64,000 nt of DNA from Nannocystis exedens (GTDB taxonomy: Bacteria; Myxococcota_A; Polyangia; Nannocystales; Nannocystaceae). Shown in pieces: positions 41,356 through 49,646 of the stretch. The stretch spans positions 11,122,001 to 11,186,000 of the forward strand of contig NZ_NETK01000001.1 of assembly GCF_002343915.1 (NCBI RefSeq). Direction: 5' to 3'. Position 1 is the first letter of the stretch; each line of letters opens with the position of its first letter. Made by a program: the position numbers and the translations under genes. The notes beneath the pieces are model-generated. The model worked only from the letters and a program-made list of their open reading frames with translations, was not told the origin of the DNA and made no database searches.

Positions 41356-41924
41356 TCCGCTGCGAACGCACTGAAGAGCCGCCGAACTTCGACGCTGAGG
41401 TTCGGCGACCCGGTAACGGGTGGCTCGAGAAGAACCCGCACAAGCGCCGGCCGCGCGACTTCTGGGTCGTCATCACCTCCGCGCTCGCGGCGGCGTTCAA
41501 GCAGCGTTGTGCCTACTCTGCGATCGCCATCTACGACGGCCAGGTCGACCACTTCGTCTCGTGCCACGAGGACCGCAGTCTCGCCTACGAGTGGAGCAAC
41601 TACCGCTATTGCTCTCCGTCGATCAACAGCCGAAAAAACCGTGTCCGCGCGAGCGAGCTCCTCGATCCGTGCATGATCGAGGACGACTGGTTCGAGCTCA
41701 TCCTCCCGAGTCTACAGCTCCGCGTTACCGAGCGATGCCCCGCTGAGCAACGCGAGCGCGCGAACAACGCCATCGCTCGGCTCGGCCTTCGCGACGGCGA
41801 ACCCGTGATCCGCTATCACCGCGCCTGGCTCGAGCACTACGAGAGGAACCCGAGCATCCTCGACGTGCTCGACGAAGTAGACCCGCTGCTCGCGCGCGCC
41901 ATTCGCAAGCGCGACGGACTCTGA
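41352..41924 (+). CDS. HNH endonuclease-like effector (PtuB-like)
   Basis: 190 residues from a GTG overlapping the ATPase stop. The HNH pattern is CAYSAIAIYDGQVDHFVSCH, then YEWSNYRYCSPSINSRKNR: DH, a middle Asn and a final N-x-x-K/R-N as in PtuB and TIGR02646-type proteins, though the usual second Cys of the first knuckle is Ser. Metal-dependent DNA or RNA cleavage is expected when the ATPase is triggered. The pair ends just before the 105-bp repeat. Confidence 0.7.
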   Translation: MIRCERTEEPPNFDAEVRRPGNGWLEKNPHKRRPRDFWVVITSALAAAFKQRCAYSAIAIYDGQVDHFVSCHEDRSLAYEWSNYRYCSPSINSRKNRVRASELLDPCMIEDDWFELILPSLQLRVTERCPAEQRERANNAIARLGLRDGEPVIRYHRAWLEHYERNPSILDVLDEVDPLLARAIRKRDGL

Positions 41925-41981
41925 TTGTAGAAGCTTGCGGGAGAGCGCGAGACTTTGTAAAAACCTAATGATTACAGCGAC

Positions 41982-43004
41982 TTACAAGTCACGCCGCGGA
42001 CGCGCTGTGACAGCGGCGCTCCGCAGCGCGCCTCGAGGTCGCGGATCGGATGGTCTGCGCCGCAGCACGCTCGGCGGAGGTGGCGGGATCAGGCTCTTGA
42101 GCGCCTCGAGATTGAGGATCTCGAGAGCCCGACCACGCAGCTGCAGCAGGCCCTGGTTCCGGAAGTAGATCAGCACGACATCGACCCATTGCCGCGTGCT
42201 GCCGATGGCGCAGGCGATGGTCTGCTGCGTCACCCGCAAGCTGAGTGACCCAGGAGGCAGCTCCTGTACCAAGTAGGCCGCGACCTTCTGCTCGGCGAGC
42301 CGCCGTTGCGCCTCATGAGAGTGCGCTCGCTCGGACGTTGCTGACGTCGGGCTGGTCGGCTCGGAGTCGGTCGGCGAACTCGGCGTCGCTGGCGTGTCTG
42401 GTGAGCTCGCCGGCGTCGCCGGCGAGCTCGCCCTGGTCGTCGCCGACGTCGCCGGCGAGCTCGCCCTGGTCGTCGCCGACGTCGCCGGCGAGCTCGCCGA
42501 CGTGGCCGGCGAGCTCGCGCTGGCCGTCGCCGACGTCGTCGCCGCCGTCGCCGGCGATCTCGCGCTGGTCGTCGCCGGCGAGCTCGCCCTGCCGCTCGTC
42601 GCCGCTGCGGGCGAGCGCGCTACCGATGGGCTCGCGGACGGCGTCACCGACGAGCGCGTCGACGTCGCCGGCGAGCGCGTCGACCTCGTCACCGGCGAGC
42701 TCGCCCTGGCGCTCGCCGCGGGCGAGCGCGCTGTCGGAGAGCTCGCGGACAGCGTCACCGAGGGGCGCGTCGACCTCGCCCGCGAGCGCGTCGGCCTCGT
42801 TACCTGCGCTGGCGATGCAGCTCTCGGGTGCCCTGAGAGCGCAGGGAGGACCTCCACGATGCGAACCTCTCGAAGGTCCGGCCGGATCTTCAGACACCCG
42901 ACGAGGTCCTGGAGCGTCGCATCGGGTTCACGCTGAAGAATTTGCCGTAAAGCCGCGATTAGCACATCTCTCGACTGCAGCCTGATCTCTTCGACGAGTG
43001 CCAT
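41982..43004 (-). CDS. DNA-binding regulator with a long repeat linker
   Basis: 340 residues from ATG 43004. N-terminal helical domain (ALVEEIRLQSRDVLIAALRQ, LQDLVGCLKIRPDLREVRIV); a Ser/Thr/Ala/Pro linker of about 150 residues with nearly identical RASSPATSATT units; then a Crp/FNR-type winged helix (LRVTQQTIACAIGSTRQWVD, IYFRNQGLLQLRGRALEI). No cyclic-nucleotide domain. The last 30 residues come from the 105-bp repeat and differ in style. The motif copy at 43084-43129 is upstream and may be its operator. Confidence 0.6.
   Translation of the reverse strand: MALVEEIRLQSRDVLIAALRQILQREPDATLQDLVGCLKIRPDLREVRIVEVLPALSGHPRAASPAQVTRPTRSRARSTRPSVTLSASSPTARSPAASARASSPVTRSTRSPATSTRSSVTPSASPSVARSPAAATSGRASSPATTSARSPATAATTSATASASSPATSASSPATSATTRASSPATSATTRASSPATPASSPDTPATPSSPTDSEPTSPTSATSERAHSHEAQRRLAEQKVAAYLVQELPPGSLSLRVTQQTIACAIGSTRQWVDVVLIYFRNQGLLQLRGRALEILNLEALKSLIPPPPPSVLRRRPSDPRPRGALRSAAVTARPRRDL
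41983..42091. repeat. Approx. 105-bp dispersed direct repeat, copy 2
   Basis: Copy of 12014-12117. It forms the 3' end of the regulator gene and lies 58 bases from the end of the convergent defence pair. Its inner inverted repeats could fold into a hairpin, but there is no T-run for a classical terminator. Confidence 0.8.
42420..42545. repeat. 33-bp tandem repeats in the regulator linker
   Basis: Units of gcgagctcgccctggtcgtc plus gccgacgtcgccg are repeated two to three times in near-perfect form, and shorter variants continue to 42730. On the minus strand they encode RASSPATSATT; the plus strand is also open. Confidence 0.85.
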
Positions 43005-43083
43005 GCCGCTCCGATAACACGCGACGATCGCCTCGTGCAAGCTCGGACGGGCGGTCTGGCCGATCACGATGATCGGCCGGCGA

Positions 43084-43129
43084 TGTCCGTCTCCTGCATG
43101 TCCTTTCGGACAGCCTGAATAATGGGACA
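43084..43129 (-). promoter_or_regulatory. TGTCC-N4-GGACA motif between divergent genes (copy 4)
   Basis: TGTCCTTTCGGACA (43099-43112) is a perfect 14-base inverted repeat; TGTCC (43084) and GGACA (43125) flank it at similar spacing. It is located in the intergenic space between the divergent regulator (start 43004) and the gene at 43150, the expected place for an operator. Confidence 0.55.
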
Positions 43130-43149
43130 GTCTGGGGCGTTCGAGCTGC

Positions 43150-43626
43150 ATGCCGGTGACCATCGATGAATTCTTGAAGGACCATCCCGACCTCACGCGC
43201 TTGCGAGAAGAGCTCGACCTGCGCCTCGCTTCCGGCGACCTCTCGAAGAGCGGCCGTGGTCGTCGCGGGGACCGTCAAGGACATGAGCTCGCACGCGGTT
43301 GCCGACTCCGCGCAGAGCTCGCGCGCCAGGAGTCGCTCCTGCGCGAGCGCTGGTCGCAGGGGCGTGAGGGCGGGTTGACCGCTGACGAAGGCCGTATCGT
43401 GGCGCACCAACTGAGTGCCGAGGCGGCGTCCGCCGGGGTTACGGCCCACGCGACGGTGGAGGCCGATGAGCAAGGCGACTGGATCGTCTTCCACGGCTCC
43501 CTGTCACCGCGCAGCAGCACGCATCGGCTGTGGCTCAAGGCGAGCTCGCCGATCCGGGTGCGAGCGCACTGGGAAGGCTTCACGCCGGCGTGCGCGCGCG
43601 CTGCGGCGTCCGTCGCAGCGGAGTAG
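43150..43626 (+). CDS. Hypothetical protein
   Basis: 158 residues, MPVTIDEFLKDHPDLTRLRE onward. The N-terminal third is helical and basic (KSGRGRRGDRQGHELARG); the middle is a helical segment (LTADEGRIVAHQLSAEAASA); the end is beta-rich (TAHATVEADEQGDWIVFHGS). No family recognised. It is expressed divergently from the regulator at 41982. Confidence 0.5.
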   Translation: MPVTIDEFLKDHPDLTRLREELDLRLASGDLSKSGRGRRGDRQGHELARGCRLRAELARQESLLRERWSQGREGGLTADEGRIVAHQLSAEAASAGVTAHATVEADEQGDWIVFHGSLSPRSSTHRLWLKASSPIRVRAHWEGFTPACARAAASVAAE

Positions 43627-43629
43627 CTC

Positions 43630-43875
43630 ATGTTCATCAGGACCGACGCGGTGTACTGCCCCACGTGTCGCGCACGGCCGGGCCGGCCGTGCGCAAACAG
43701 GGGCGTGCGACACATCGATCACGACAACGATACGCTGGCGCATCGCGCCCGAATTCTGCGTGCCGATGCGCTCGCCGACGGCGCGTGCTCGGACTGGCGG
43801 CGCGACGAGCTGCTAGCGCTGATTTTGCCTCTTCAGACGAACGGCGCCCTCTTGCGTGAGGGCCGGGCGTCTTGA
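43630..43875 (+). CDS. Small zinc-finger protein
   Basis: 81 residues. CPTCRARPGRPCANRGVRHI followed by DHDNDTLAHRARIL is the CxxCxAxPGxPC...HxxR zinc-finger pattern seen in many actinobacterial and phage proteins, where it marks small nucleic-acid-binding factors. It starts 4 bases after the previous stop. Confidence 0.6.
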   Translation: MFIRTDAVYCPTCRARPGRPCANRGVRHIDHDNDTLAHRARILRADALADGACSDWRRDELLALILPLQTNGALLREGRAS

Positions 43876-43908
43876 GTCTGTAACGCCTGCTTGCACGAGG
43901 ACATCAAC

Positions 43909-44490
43909 ATGTACGAGAAGATCATCGACTTCGCCCGCAGCTTCCCGACCCTCGCCGACGCGCCGCTCGAGCCGTGGGACCCGGTCGCGCTCGACACATG
44001 GGCGGCCGGCCCGGCCGGCACCTCCGGCTCGCGCCACGCGGCCGCCTGTGTGCTTGCGATCTGGAATCGCCCGCCAAACCCCGTCGGAATGGTGCGAGAT
44101 GCACTCTGCACCGAGCTGCGCCGCATCCGCGAGGACTGCGACCAACGGCTCGACGATCGGGAGGAGACCGAAGCGCCCATGATCCGCCGCCGCATCGCGC
44201 ACGCGCGGGAGAAGATGCTCGCGGCATGGCGCGCCTATCAGCTCGGCGAGCTGCTCAAGGCACGTGAGGCCGCCGGCCTCGCCGCCGAGCTCGCCTGCGA
44301 GTACACCCCGGTGCGGCAGTGGCTGGCCGAGGAGGAACGAACCGAGCCGGTGGCGCAGGTGCTGCGGCGCCTGGCGAACGCCGAGACGTGGCGGGTCGGC
44401 ACCTTCAACGTGGTCGCGGCGATGGCCTCCTGGGACGAGCCGCACCGCGCGGCGTTTCTCGCGTGGGCGAGGAGCCCCTGGTACTGCTGA
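43909..44490 (+). CDS. Hypothetical helical protein
   Basis: 193 residues from ATG 43909, preceded by gagga; an in-frame TTG at 43891 is possible but lacks a site. Mainly helical: YEKIIDFARSFPTLADAPLE, RHAAACVLAIWNRPPNPVGM, ELLKAREAAGLAAELACEYT and TFNVVAAMASWDEPHRAAFL. No family recognised. Confidence 0.6.
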   Translation: MYEKIIDFARSFPTLADAPLEPWDPVALDTWAAGPAGTSGSRHAAACVLAIWNRPPNPVGMVRDALCTELRRIREDCDQRLDDREETEAPMIRRRIAHAREKMLAAWRAYQLGELLKAREAAGLAAELACEYTPVRQWLAEEERTEPVAQVLRRLANAETWRVGTFNVVAAMASWDEPHRAAFLAWARSPWYC

Positions 44491-44538
44491 TCCGAGGCTG
44501 GGTCGCTCGGCGGGCGCTCGCGGCCGCCGAGCGCCTGA

Positions 44539-45093
44539 TCACTCCTGACGCGCCCCCGGGCCGTCCAGCCTGAGCTTGATAATCCGGCGCTTCAGCGCGT
44601 GCCGAGTGATGCCGAGCAATTTGGCGGCTCCAACCAGCGAGCCGGCGCGCTGGAGTGCGACTTCGCAAAGGCGGCGCTCGGCGGCGAGGAGGTTGAAGCT
44701 CTCCAGCGTGATCTGAAGCGGTTCCGGAGCAACGGGGTCGTTCATGATTGTCGGACTTGCGTCGACGACTGCCGATTCTTCTGACGGCGCGTGAGAGAGC
44801 TCGCCGTCTGCCTCAGCTTCGAGAATCGGCGCCGAGGGGACGCCCAAGCCATGCCGCACGAGCACCACCAGCTGCTCGAGCGATGCGCCACCGCGGAGTT
44901 GCTCACGGATCCAGCTGGCGCGCTCAACCGCCCACGGCGGCCACAGGTTCCTGGTGCCCTGGGCGTGTCCTCCGCCGGCCCGGCGCGGCTCTGGCATGAG
45001 CTCGCGTTGCACCCACTTGCGGACGACAGGGGAGGGCACGCCTGCGGCTGTGATGACTTGCTCCTGGCTGGCGAATTGGGCAGGAACCTGCAC
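44539..45093 (-). CDS. MerR-like / Fis-type two-domain regulator
   Basis: 184 residues (GTG start). N-terminal winged helix of MerR style (VITAAGVPSPVVRKWVQREL, then NLWPPWAVERASWIREQLRG and ASLEQLVVLVRHGLG); a central acidic linker; C-terminal Fis-type HTH (RRLCEVALQRAGSLVGAAKL and GITRHALKRRIIKLRL). Two DNA-binding domains suggest bridging or bending. It is downstream of and in the same direction as the tyrosine recombinase, 61 bases away, so it might act as an excision or directionality factor; this is inference. Confidence 0.65.
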   Translation of the reverse strand: MQVPAQFASQEQVITAAGVPSPVVRKWVQRELMPEPRRAGGGHAQGTRNLWPPWAVERASWIREQLRGGASLEQLVVLVRHGLGVPSAPILEAEADGELSHAPSEESAVVDASPTIMNDPVAPEPLQITLESFNLLAAERRLCEVALQRAGSLVGAAKLLGITRHALKRRIIKLRLDGPGARQE

Positions 45094-45154
45094 AGACGCG
45101 CAGTATCACAACAAGGTGGTGGAATGCCAGGGGCGCCAAGCCCGCATCCCCGCC

Positions 45155-46054
45155 TCACGTTCGTGGATGGGCTCGGTAGTACTCGGCCGCGAGCCAACCG
45201 AGGTCGAGCTTCGTGTAGCGCTGCGTGCTGCTCAAACTTGCGTGACCCAGCATCTCCTGGATGCTTCGCAGGTCGCAGCCTCGCAGCAACAGGTGCGTGG
45301 CGAAGCTGTGGCGGATCCCATGAGGCCCCACGCGGACCTTGGCCCCGACCGCCTTGCAGCGGCGATATACCAGCTCTCGAACAGTGCGGTCGCTGAGGCG
45401 GGTGCCGTTCCTGCCGAGGAAGAGGGGCGAGGCTGGCGCGTTGAGCCACTGGCGGCGCACCTCGAGGTACCGCTGCACCGCCGCCGCGCCGAGGGTTCCA
45501 ATGGGAACAATGCGGTCCTTGTCCCCCTTGCCGCGCACCACCCGGATGGTCAGATCGTCGCCATCCCAACGAAGATCATCAACATCGAGCGCAACGCACT
45601 CGGCGACACGTAGACCGGCCCCGTAGAGCACCTCGAGGACCGCGCGGTCACGGAGGCCACGAGCGCCCTCGGCATGGCCTGGCCCTTCAATCATGTTCTC
45701 AAGGTCATGTTCCTCAAGCACCAGCGGCAACCGCTCCGGAATCTTTGGCAGGCGGACCAGCGCTACCTCGTTGTCGTCCAGCTCGCCGCTCTCGCGCAGG
45801 AAATCTCCAAAGCTGCGCAGGGCGGAGATGGCGCGGGCGGCCGTGCTCGCAGCCGTCTCGCCGAACCTCTCTGCGAGATGTGTCCTCACTTCAGCTCGGG
45901 TGAGGTCGCTGAGCGCGGCGGGCCGGCCGTGTCGGCGCTCGACTCCGTTCGCAAACCCGTGGAGGTCACCTGAGTAGGCGCGAGTGGTGTGCGGCGAGAG
46001 ACGCCGCACGCACGTGATGAACTCGATGAAACGCTCTATAGCGTTGCGCAGCAC
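45155..46054 (-). CDS. Tyrosine recombinase (XerC/D-like integrase)
   Basis: 299 residues. N-terminal core-binding domain (IERFIEFITCVRRLSPHTTR, AISALRSFGDFLRESGEL). The catalytic set is complete: Arg in VLYGAGLRVAE, Lys in VRGKGDKDR, HxxR in GPHGIRHSFATHLL, His in MLGHASLSS and the Tyr nucleophile in TQRYTKLDLG. XerC/XerD size and style. It probably integrates or excises the element, or resolves the tandem copies. A deleted copy lies at 12118-12505. The start codon is not firmly set; 46055-46198 is intergenic. Confidence 0.92.
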   Translation of the reverse strand: MLRNAIERFIEFITCVRRLSPHTTRAYSGDLHGFANGVERRHGRPAALSDLTRAEVRTHLAERFGETAASTAARAISALRSFGDFLRESGELDDNEVALVRLPKIPERLPLVLEEHDLENMIEGPGHAEGARGLRDRAVLEVLYGAGLRVAECVALDVDDLRWDGDDLTIRVVRGKGDKDRIVPIGTLGAAAVQRYLEVRRQWLNAPASPLFLGRNGTRLSDRTVRELVYRRCKAVGAKVRVGPHGIRHSFATHLLLRGCDLRSIQEMLGHASLSSTQRYTKLDLGWLAAEYYRAHPRT

Positions 46055-46198
46055 GAGCTCGATCTACCGCGCGCCCTTGTGGAGAACGCGTCGCTGGAGG
46101 CTGGTGTACTGTGAGTCAAGCTACAGCGACCAACGCCAGACGCCCGCTTTCGAGCAAATAGCTTTCAAGCCGTCCAGGTTCTGCACCCCTCAGGTGGG

Positions 46199-47311
46199 TC
46201 AGCGCCTGAAGCGGACCGTGACCGAAGCGACCGCCGCGGCCGAGTTCGTGCCGGTAAAGCGGGCGATGATAGCGTCCCCTTGGACGACGGTCGTGGGCGG
46301 GGGCACTGCCCCGCTTGGGGTGAACGCGGCGGTTCCGTTGGCCAACGTGACGAGGCTGCCCGGGACGAGGACTCCGCCCGCGAGCTCGAGGGACACCGAC
46401 AGGGGGCCGCCTGCGATGTTCGCGTTGGCGATGAGGCTCAAGAAGTCGATGGCGCCGCTGATCGGCGCGACGCCAGCGACTGCTGCCGGGAGCACCGAAG
46501 CGTTGGCGAGTTGGAGGGTGATGGCAGCAGAGTCCGCGACCGTGACGTCGACCCGCTCGTTGGCGCCGTTGTCCGCGACGCTGACGGCGCCGATGAAGTT
46601 GAGCCTCGGCCGCGCTCCTTGGAGCACACCGCCGGCCTGGACCTCGACGTTGACCCGGTGTCGGTGGTCGGCCCGAGAGACGAAGGTGGAGACGCCGGCG
46701 TCGTTCGTGACGCCCCCCGCGGTCGCCGGCGCCGGCGGAGCGGGTAGGGGATGTTGGTGGTCGGCGCGGGCGGCCTCCGGCATCACGCCGACCTGGGCGG
46801 CATCGCCGACGTCGATCTGGGTCGGCGGCTGGTTCGTCAGGGGGAAGGCGCCCTGCGTGTCCGCCAGCCACTCGAGCAGCTGGTGCTCATCGAGATCGAG
46901 GACGGCGATGTAGCAGGTGGTGGTGTCGCGGGTCTCGATTGCCAGGTGGTCGGCGGGCCCCAGCATGACCACCTGGGCCCGCAGCGCCGAGGTCGTGAGC
47001 GGCGTGGCGAAGCCGCGGATCGTGTTCGGCGGGTCGGACTCGTCGGGGTTGTTGGAACCCAGCACGAAGTACTGGTCGCCCTGAGCGACCGGGCCGTCGG
47101 TCCAGACCTGCACGAGCGAGCGCCCGCTCCGTGTCTTCCGCCCAAGGACCTCGGGCGGAAACCGGCCCACCTCGGCCGTCACCAACCTGCGGGTCCGCAT
47201 GTCGGAGGGGTCTTGGCCCGCGGTCGCAGGAGGGACCCACGGGTCGTCTGTCGACGCGATCACGGAGGGGTCGAACTTCGCGGTGACGGTGTAGTAGCGC
47301 TCGTCGGACAC
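46199..47311 (-). CDS. Fibre-like structural protein A
   Basis: 370 residues from GTG 47311, chosen because the N-terminus then matches MSDERYYTV of the paralogue at 57466-58584. Residues 1-150 are shared (QDPSDMR, SLVQVWTDGPV, YFVLGSNNP, TTCYIAVLDLDE). The C-terminal half is different: ARADHQHPLPAPPAPA, VSRADHRHRVNVEV, RPRLNFIGAVSVADNGANER, a pattern common in phage fibre and adhesin proteins that precede trimeric beta-rich tips. Likely a surface or receptor-binding protein of the element's particle. A fragment is at 955-1190. Confidence 0.7.
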   Translation of the reverse strand: MSDERYYTVTAKFDPSVIASTDDPWVPPATAGQDPSDMRTRRLVTAEVGRFPPEVLGRKTRSGRSLVQVWTDGPVAQGDQYFVLGSNNPDESDPPNTIRGFATPLTTSALRAQVVMLGPADHLAIETRDTTTCYIAVLDLDEHQLLEWLADTQGAFPLTNQPPTQIDVGDAAQVGVMPEAARADHQHPLPAPPAPATAGGVTNDAGVSTFVSRADHRHRVNVEVQAGGVLQGARPRLNFIGAVSVADNGANERVDVTVADSAAITLQLANASVLPAAVAGVAPISGAIDFLSLIANANIAGGPLSVSLELAGGVLVPGSLVTLANGTAAFTPSGAVPPPTTVVQGDAIIARFTGTNSAAAVASVTVRFRR

Positions 47312-47410
47312 GTCTTCGACTCTACGGAGCCGCGCCGCGCCCCTCCTCGGCGTTGCGAGGGCCGAAACCCGCGAGAATACCACCCGGCCGCGCACTTCCG
47401 GGCGGTCGGC

Positions 47411-47428
47411 GTCTTATACGTATAAGAC
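47411..47428. promoter_or_regulatory. 18-bp perfect palindrome, copy 2
   Basis: Identical to GTCTTATACGTATAAGAC at 17079-17096. It lies 100 bases before the start of fibre-like gene A (minus strand). The chance of two identical 18-base palindromes in 64 kb is negligible, so a common DNA-binding protein is likely. Confidence 0.65.
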
Positions 47429-47464
47429 CCGACCGCGCCGGCCGACGAGTCGCTGCACGGCCCC

Positions 47465-47593
47465 TCAGTCGCCGCGCTCGAACACCAGGCCAAGCGCCAG
47501 GCCGGCCAGGACAAGCGCGGCAAGAACGACGCACAAGCTCAACACCTGAGCCGCCGGATGAAGCGTTCCGAGCGCCTGCACGAGCTCGACCAC
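47465..47593 (-). CDS. Small membrane protein (42 aa)
   Basis: GTG 47593 on the minus strand opens VVELVQALGTLHPAAQVLSL followed by CVVLAALVLAGLALGLVFER and a final GD: a short amphipathic part and one clean membrane helix. Placed upstream of fibre-like gene A and the palindrome. Holin-like size and shape, but that name cannot be supported by sequence alone. Confidence 0.5.
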   Translation of the reverse strand: MVELVQALGTLHPAAQVLSLCVVLAALVLAGLALGLVFERGD

Positions 47594-47642
47594 GTGGCGA
47601 GCCTACCGCGTTGCGCGTCCGCTTGCATCCCCGCGGACGTCG

Positions 47643-47813
47643 TCATCGCTCGAACCGTCGCGCCGCTCGGCTGGGGCTGTCGCGCCGCTCGGCTGGGCTC
47701 GCCGTCTCACATCGCCGCACGGCGTCCTCCGCCAGCGCGACGAGCTCGGCACGGAGCACGACCACGAGCGACAACTGTTCGCGTCTCGGTCGAACCTTGG
47801 GCCGCTCCGACAT
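47643..47813 (-). CDS. Possible small basic protein (56 aa)
   Basis: From ATG 47813 the minus strand encodes MSERPKVRPRREQLSLVVVL and RAELVALAEDAVRRCE, then an Arg/Ser tail arising from a short tandem repeat (gccgagcggcgcgac). A weak taggatc precedes the start. It lies directly upstream of the 42-residue membrane gene. Tentative. Confidence 0.4.
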   Translation of the reverse strand: MSERPKVRPRREQLSLVVVLRAELVALAEDAVRRCETASPAERRDSPSRAARRFER

Positions 47814-47927
47814 TGCCGCCGAGATCCTAGCAGGTGACGGGCGGCACGCTGGTTCAGCGTCAACAGGTCTCCGCCAGAATGGCGTTCGCGGCGCTCGGTG
47901 CGGACAGGCCGTCAGGGCCGTGCTTTT

Positions 47928-47939
47928 TTGGTATACCAA
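47928..47939. promoter_or_regulatory. TTGGTATACCAA palindrome
   Basis: A perfect 12-base palindrome preceded by a run of six T, about 60 bases before ATG 47998. TGGTATACC fits an extended -10 box. Relatives are at 25701 and 50783, and a weaker one at 27351. Confidence 0.5.
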
Positions 47940-47997
47940 CCTTCGACGCCAGGAACAGCATGCGGTCCGACCAGCGTTGACGAAGGTGGAGCCTAAC

Positions 47998-49644
47998 ATG
48001 AGCTTTCGAGCATCTCTAGTCCTCGCCCTCATCGCGCTGCCGGGCTGCCTGCCCGACTTGCTGGCGGATGCGTCTGATCTGTTCCCCGACAGCGCGACGG
48101 CCGGGGGCACCGGCACAAGCACCTCCGAGGGCGACACGGCAGAGGCGGGCACGATCGGAGGGGACTCGGTCCAGACGGTAACCGGTGCCGAGCCCACCAC
48201 GACCTCGGCCGAAGTGACGAGCTCCTCGAGCTCGACGAGCTCCTCGAGCGGCCTGCCCTCGGAGGGGCCCCACATCCTCGAGTTCGAGGTCGAGCCGATG
48301 AAGTTGAACGAGGCGGGCACGGCGTCGGCGAGCGCGTCGGTCAGCGGCGACGTCGTCAGCCTCCGCTTGGACGTCGACGGAGCCGAGGTCTGGTCTGGCC
48401 CTCCGAACGACTTCGAGTGGACCTACTGGGCCACGTCGGCGATGGCGTCGAACGGGCTCCACGAGTTCGTCCTCACGGCGCGCGACGGCGAAGGGCTTGA
48501 GGCCATGAAGTCGGCCGAGCTCGAGGTGATGCTCCCTGCGACAGGCACAGAAAGGTGCAGCTTCCTCGAGGACACCGGCACGAGCTGGCTCAACGGGGCG
48601 GCGTACAGCGACGAGGCACTTCTACTGGTCGGCACTCACGCGACACCGTCGCTCGAAGCGACTGTCTGGCGTCTTGACCCTGGGCTGTGTGAGCCGGAGG
48701 CGGGCTTTCCCTGGAGTATATCGAAGTGGAGTGACCTCGCGCTAGTCGTGCCGTCGCAGGCCGTCAGCGTGGCCGTCGACGAGCTCGGGCGCACGGCGAT
48801 CGCGGCGAACCTTGGAAGCGGGCTCAATCGTAGGCCGTATCTCGCGGTCCTCACGCCGAGCGGAGCGCTCGTGTGGGAGCGCGTGGGCGCCACGGGGGAC
48901 ACATACAGTGGCCTAACCACGGCATCCGGACGAATCTTCGTGGTCGGTGAACGGGTGGTCGACGAGCAACCTCTACGCATCGATGGGCGCGTGGAGGCCT
49001 TCGACTTGAAGGGCACTAAAATCTGGTCGGCGCCAGTCGCAGCCCCACTTCCCGGCGACGACTGGACCGACGACGAGAACATCCACAACGAACACCCCCG
49101 CGGAGTAGCGTGGCAGGAGGAGACGAAGCTCCTCACGGTGGTCGGCGACCGACAGGTGAAGGGCCTTAACATCATGTATACTCGGGCGTTCTCGGCGCAG
49201 TATACGCTCGGCGGCGTGCTCGTCGGCGCCTGGACGTCGGCGGGACTCGACTCGACCGAAGACGGTCTTTCTTCCGTCGGCGCGTGCGGTGAGAAGCTCG
49301 TCACCGGAGGATGGGTTCAAGACGGCATGAGCCCCCGCGCACCAGCGGTGCGCTGGCTCGACCTGGCCGGTAGCGGCGCGGCTGAGCGTCGCATCGACGC
49401 GCTCAGCCACACGACCATCCGAGGCGTTGCATGCGACCGCGAGCAGAAGGTGGCGGCTGCAGCGAGTTCCGATCTCGCCGAAGCTTACGCGTTGGGGTTT
49501 CGTGGTGCCTCGGACCCGTTCTTATTCAATCACAATCTTAAGGGCGCAGCTGCCACTGCTGCAGCTTGCGATGCACGCGGGCTGTTCTGCGTCATCGTCG
49601 GCGCTCATGAAACCCAAGCCTGGGCCCGCGTCCATCACCCCTAG
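47998..49644 (+). CDS. Lipoprotein with Ser/Thr linker and beta-propeller-like body
   Basis: 548 residues; MSFRASLVLALIALPGC ends in a lipobox (Cys17). Residues 25-85 are Ser/Thr/Gly-rich. Then an Ig-like domain (HILEFEVEPMKLNEAGTASA, LRLDVDGAEVWSGP) and a long beta-rich part with propeller-type blades (VWRLDPGLCEPEAGFPW, YLAVLTPSGALVWERVG, RVEAFDLKGTKIWSAPV). ggtgga lies 8 bases before the ATG. Exported; similar Thr/Ser-linker lipoproteins are typical of Nannocystis-like myxobacteria. Function unknown. Confidence 0.75.
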   Translation: MSFRASLVLALIALPGCLPDLLADASDLFPDSATAGGTGTSTSEGDTAEAGTIGGDSVQTVTGAEPTTTSAEVTSSSSSTSSSSGLPSEGPHILEFEVEPMKLNEAGTASASASVSGDVVSLRLDVDGAEVWSGPPNDFEWTYWATSAMASNGLHEFVLTARDGEGLEAMKSAELEVMLPATGTERCSFLEDTGTSWLNGAAYSDEALLLVGTHATPSLEATVWRLDPGLCEPEAGFPWSISKWSDLALVVPSQAVSVAVDELGRTAIAANLGSGLNRRPYLAVLTPSGALVWERVGATGDTYSGLTTASGRIFVVGERVVDEQPLRIDGRVEAFDLKGTKIWSAPVAAPLPGDDWTDDENIHNEHPRGVAWQEETKLLTVVGDRQVKGLNIMYTRAFSAQYTLGGVLVGAWTSAGLDSTEDGLSSVGACGEKLVTGGWVQDGMSPRAPAVRWLDLAGSGAAERRIDALSHTTIRGVACDREQKVAAAASSDLAEAYALGFRGASDPFLFNHNLKGAAATAAACDARGLFCVIVGAHETQAWARVHHP

Positions 49645-49646
49645 CG

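Noticed and set aside
41983..42091. Rho-independent terminator
   Set aside because: The hairpin potential is real, but there is no T-run on either strand; called a repeat instead.
42420..42545. Possible CRISPR array
   Set aside because: Units are directly adjacent coding repeats without unique spacers, and no cas genes are present.
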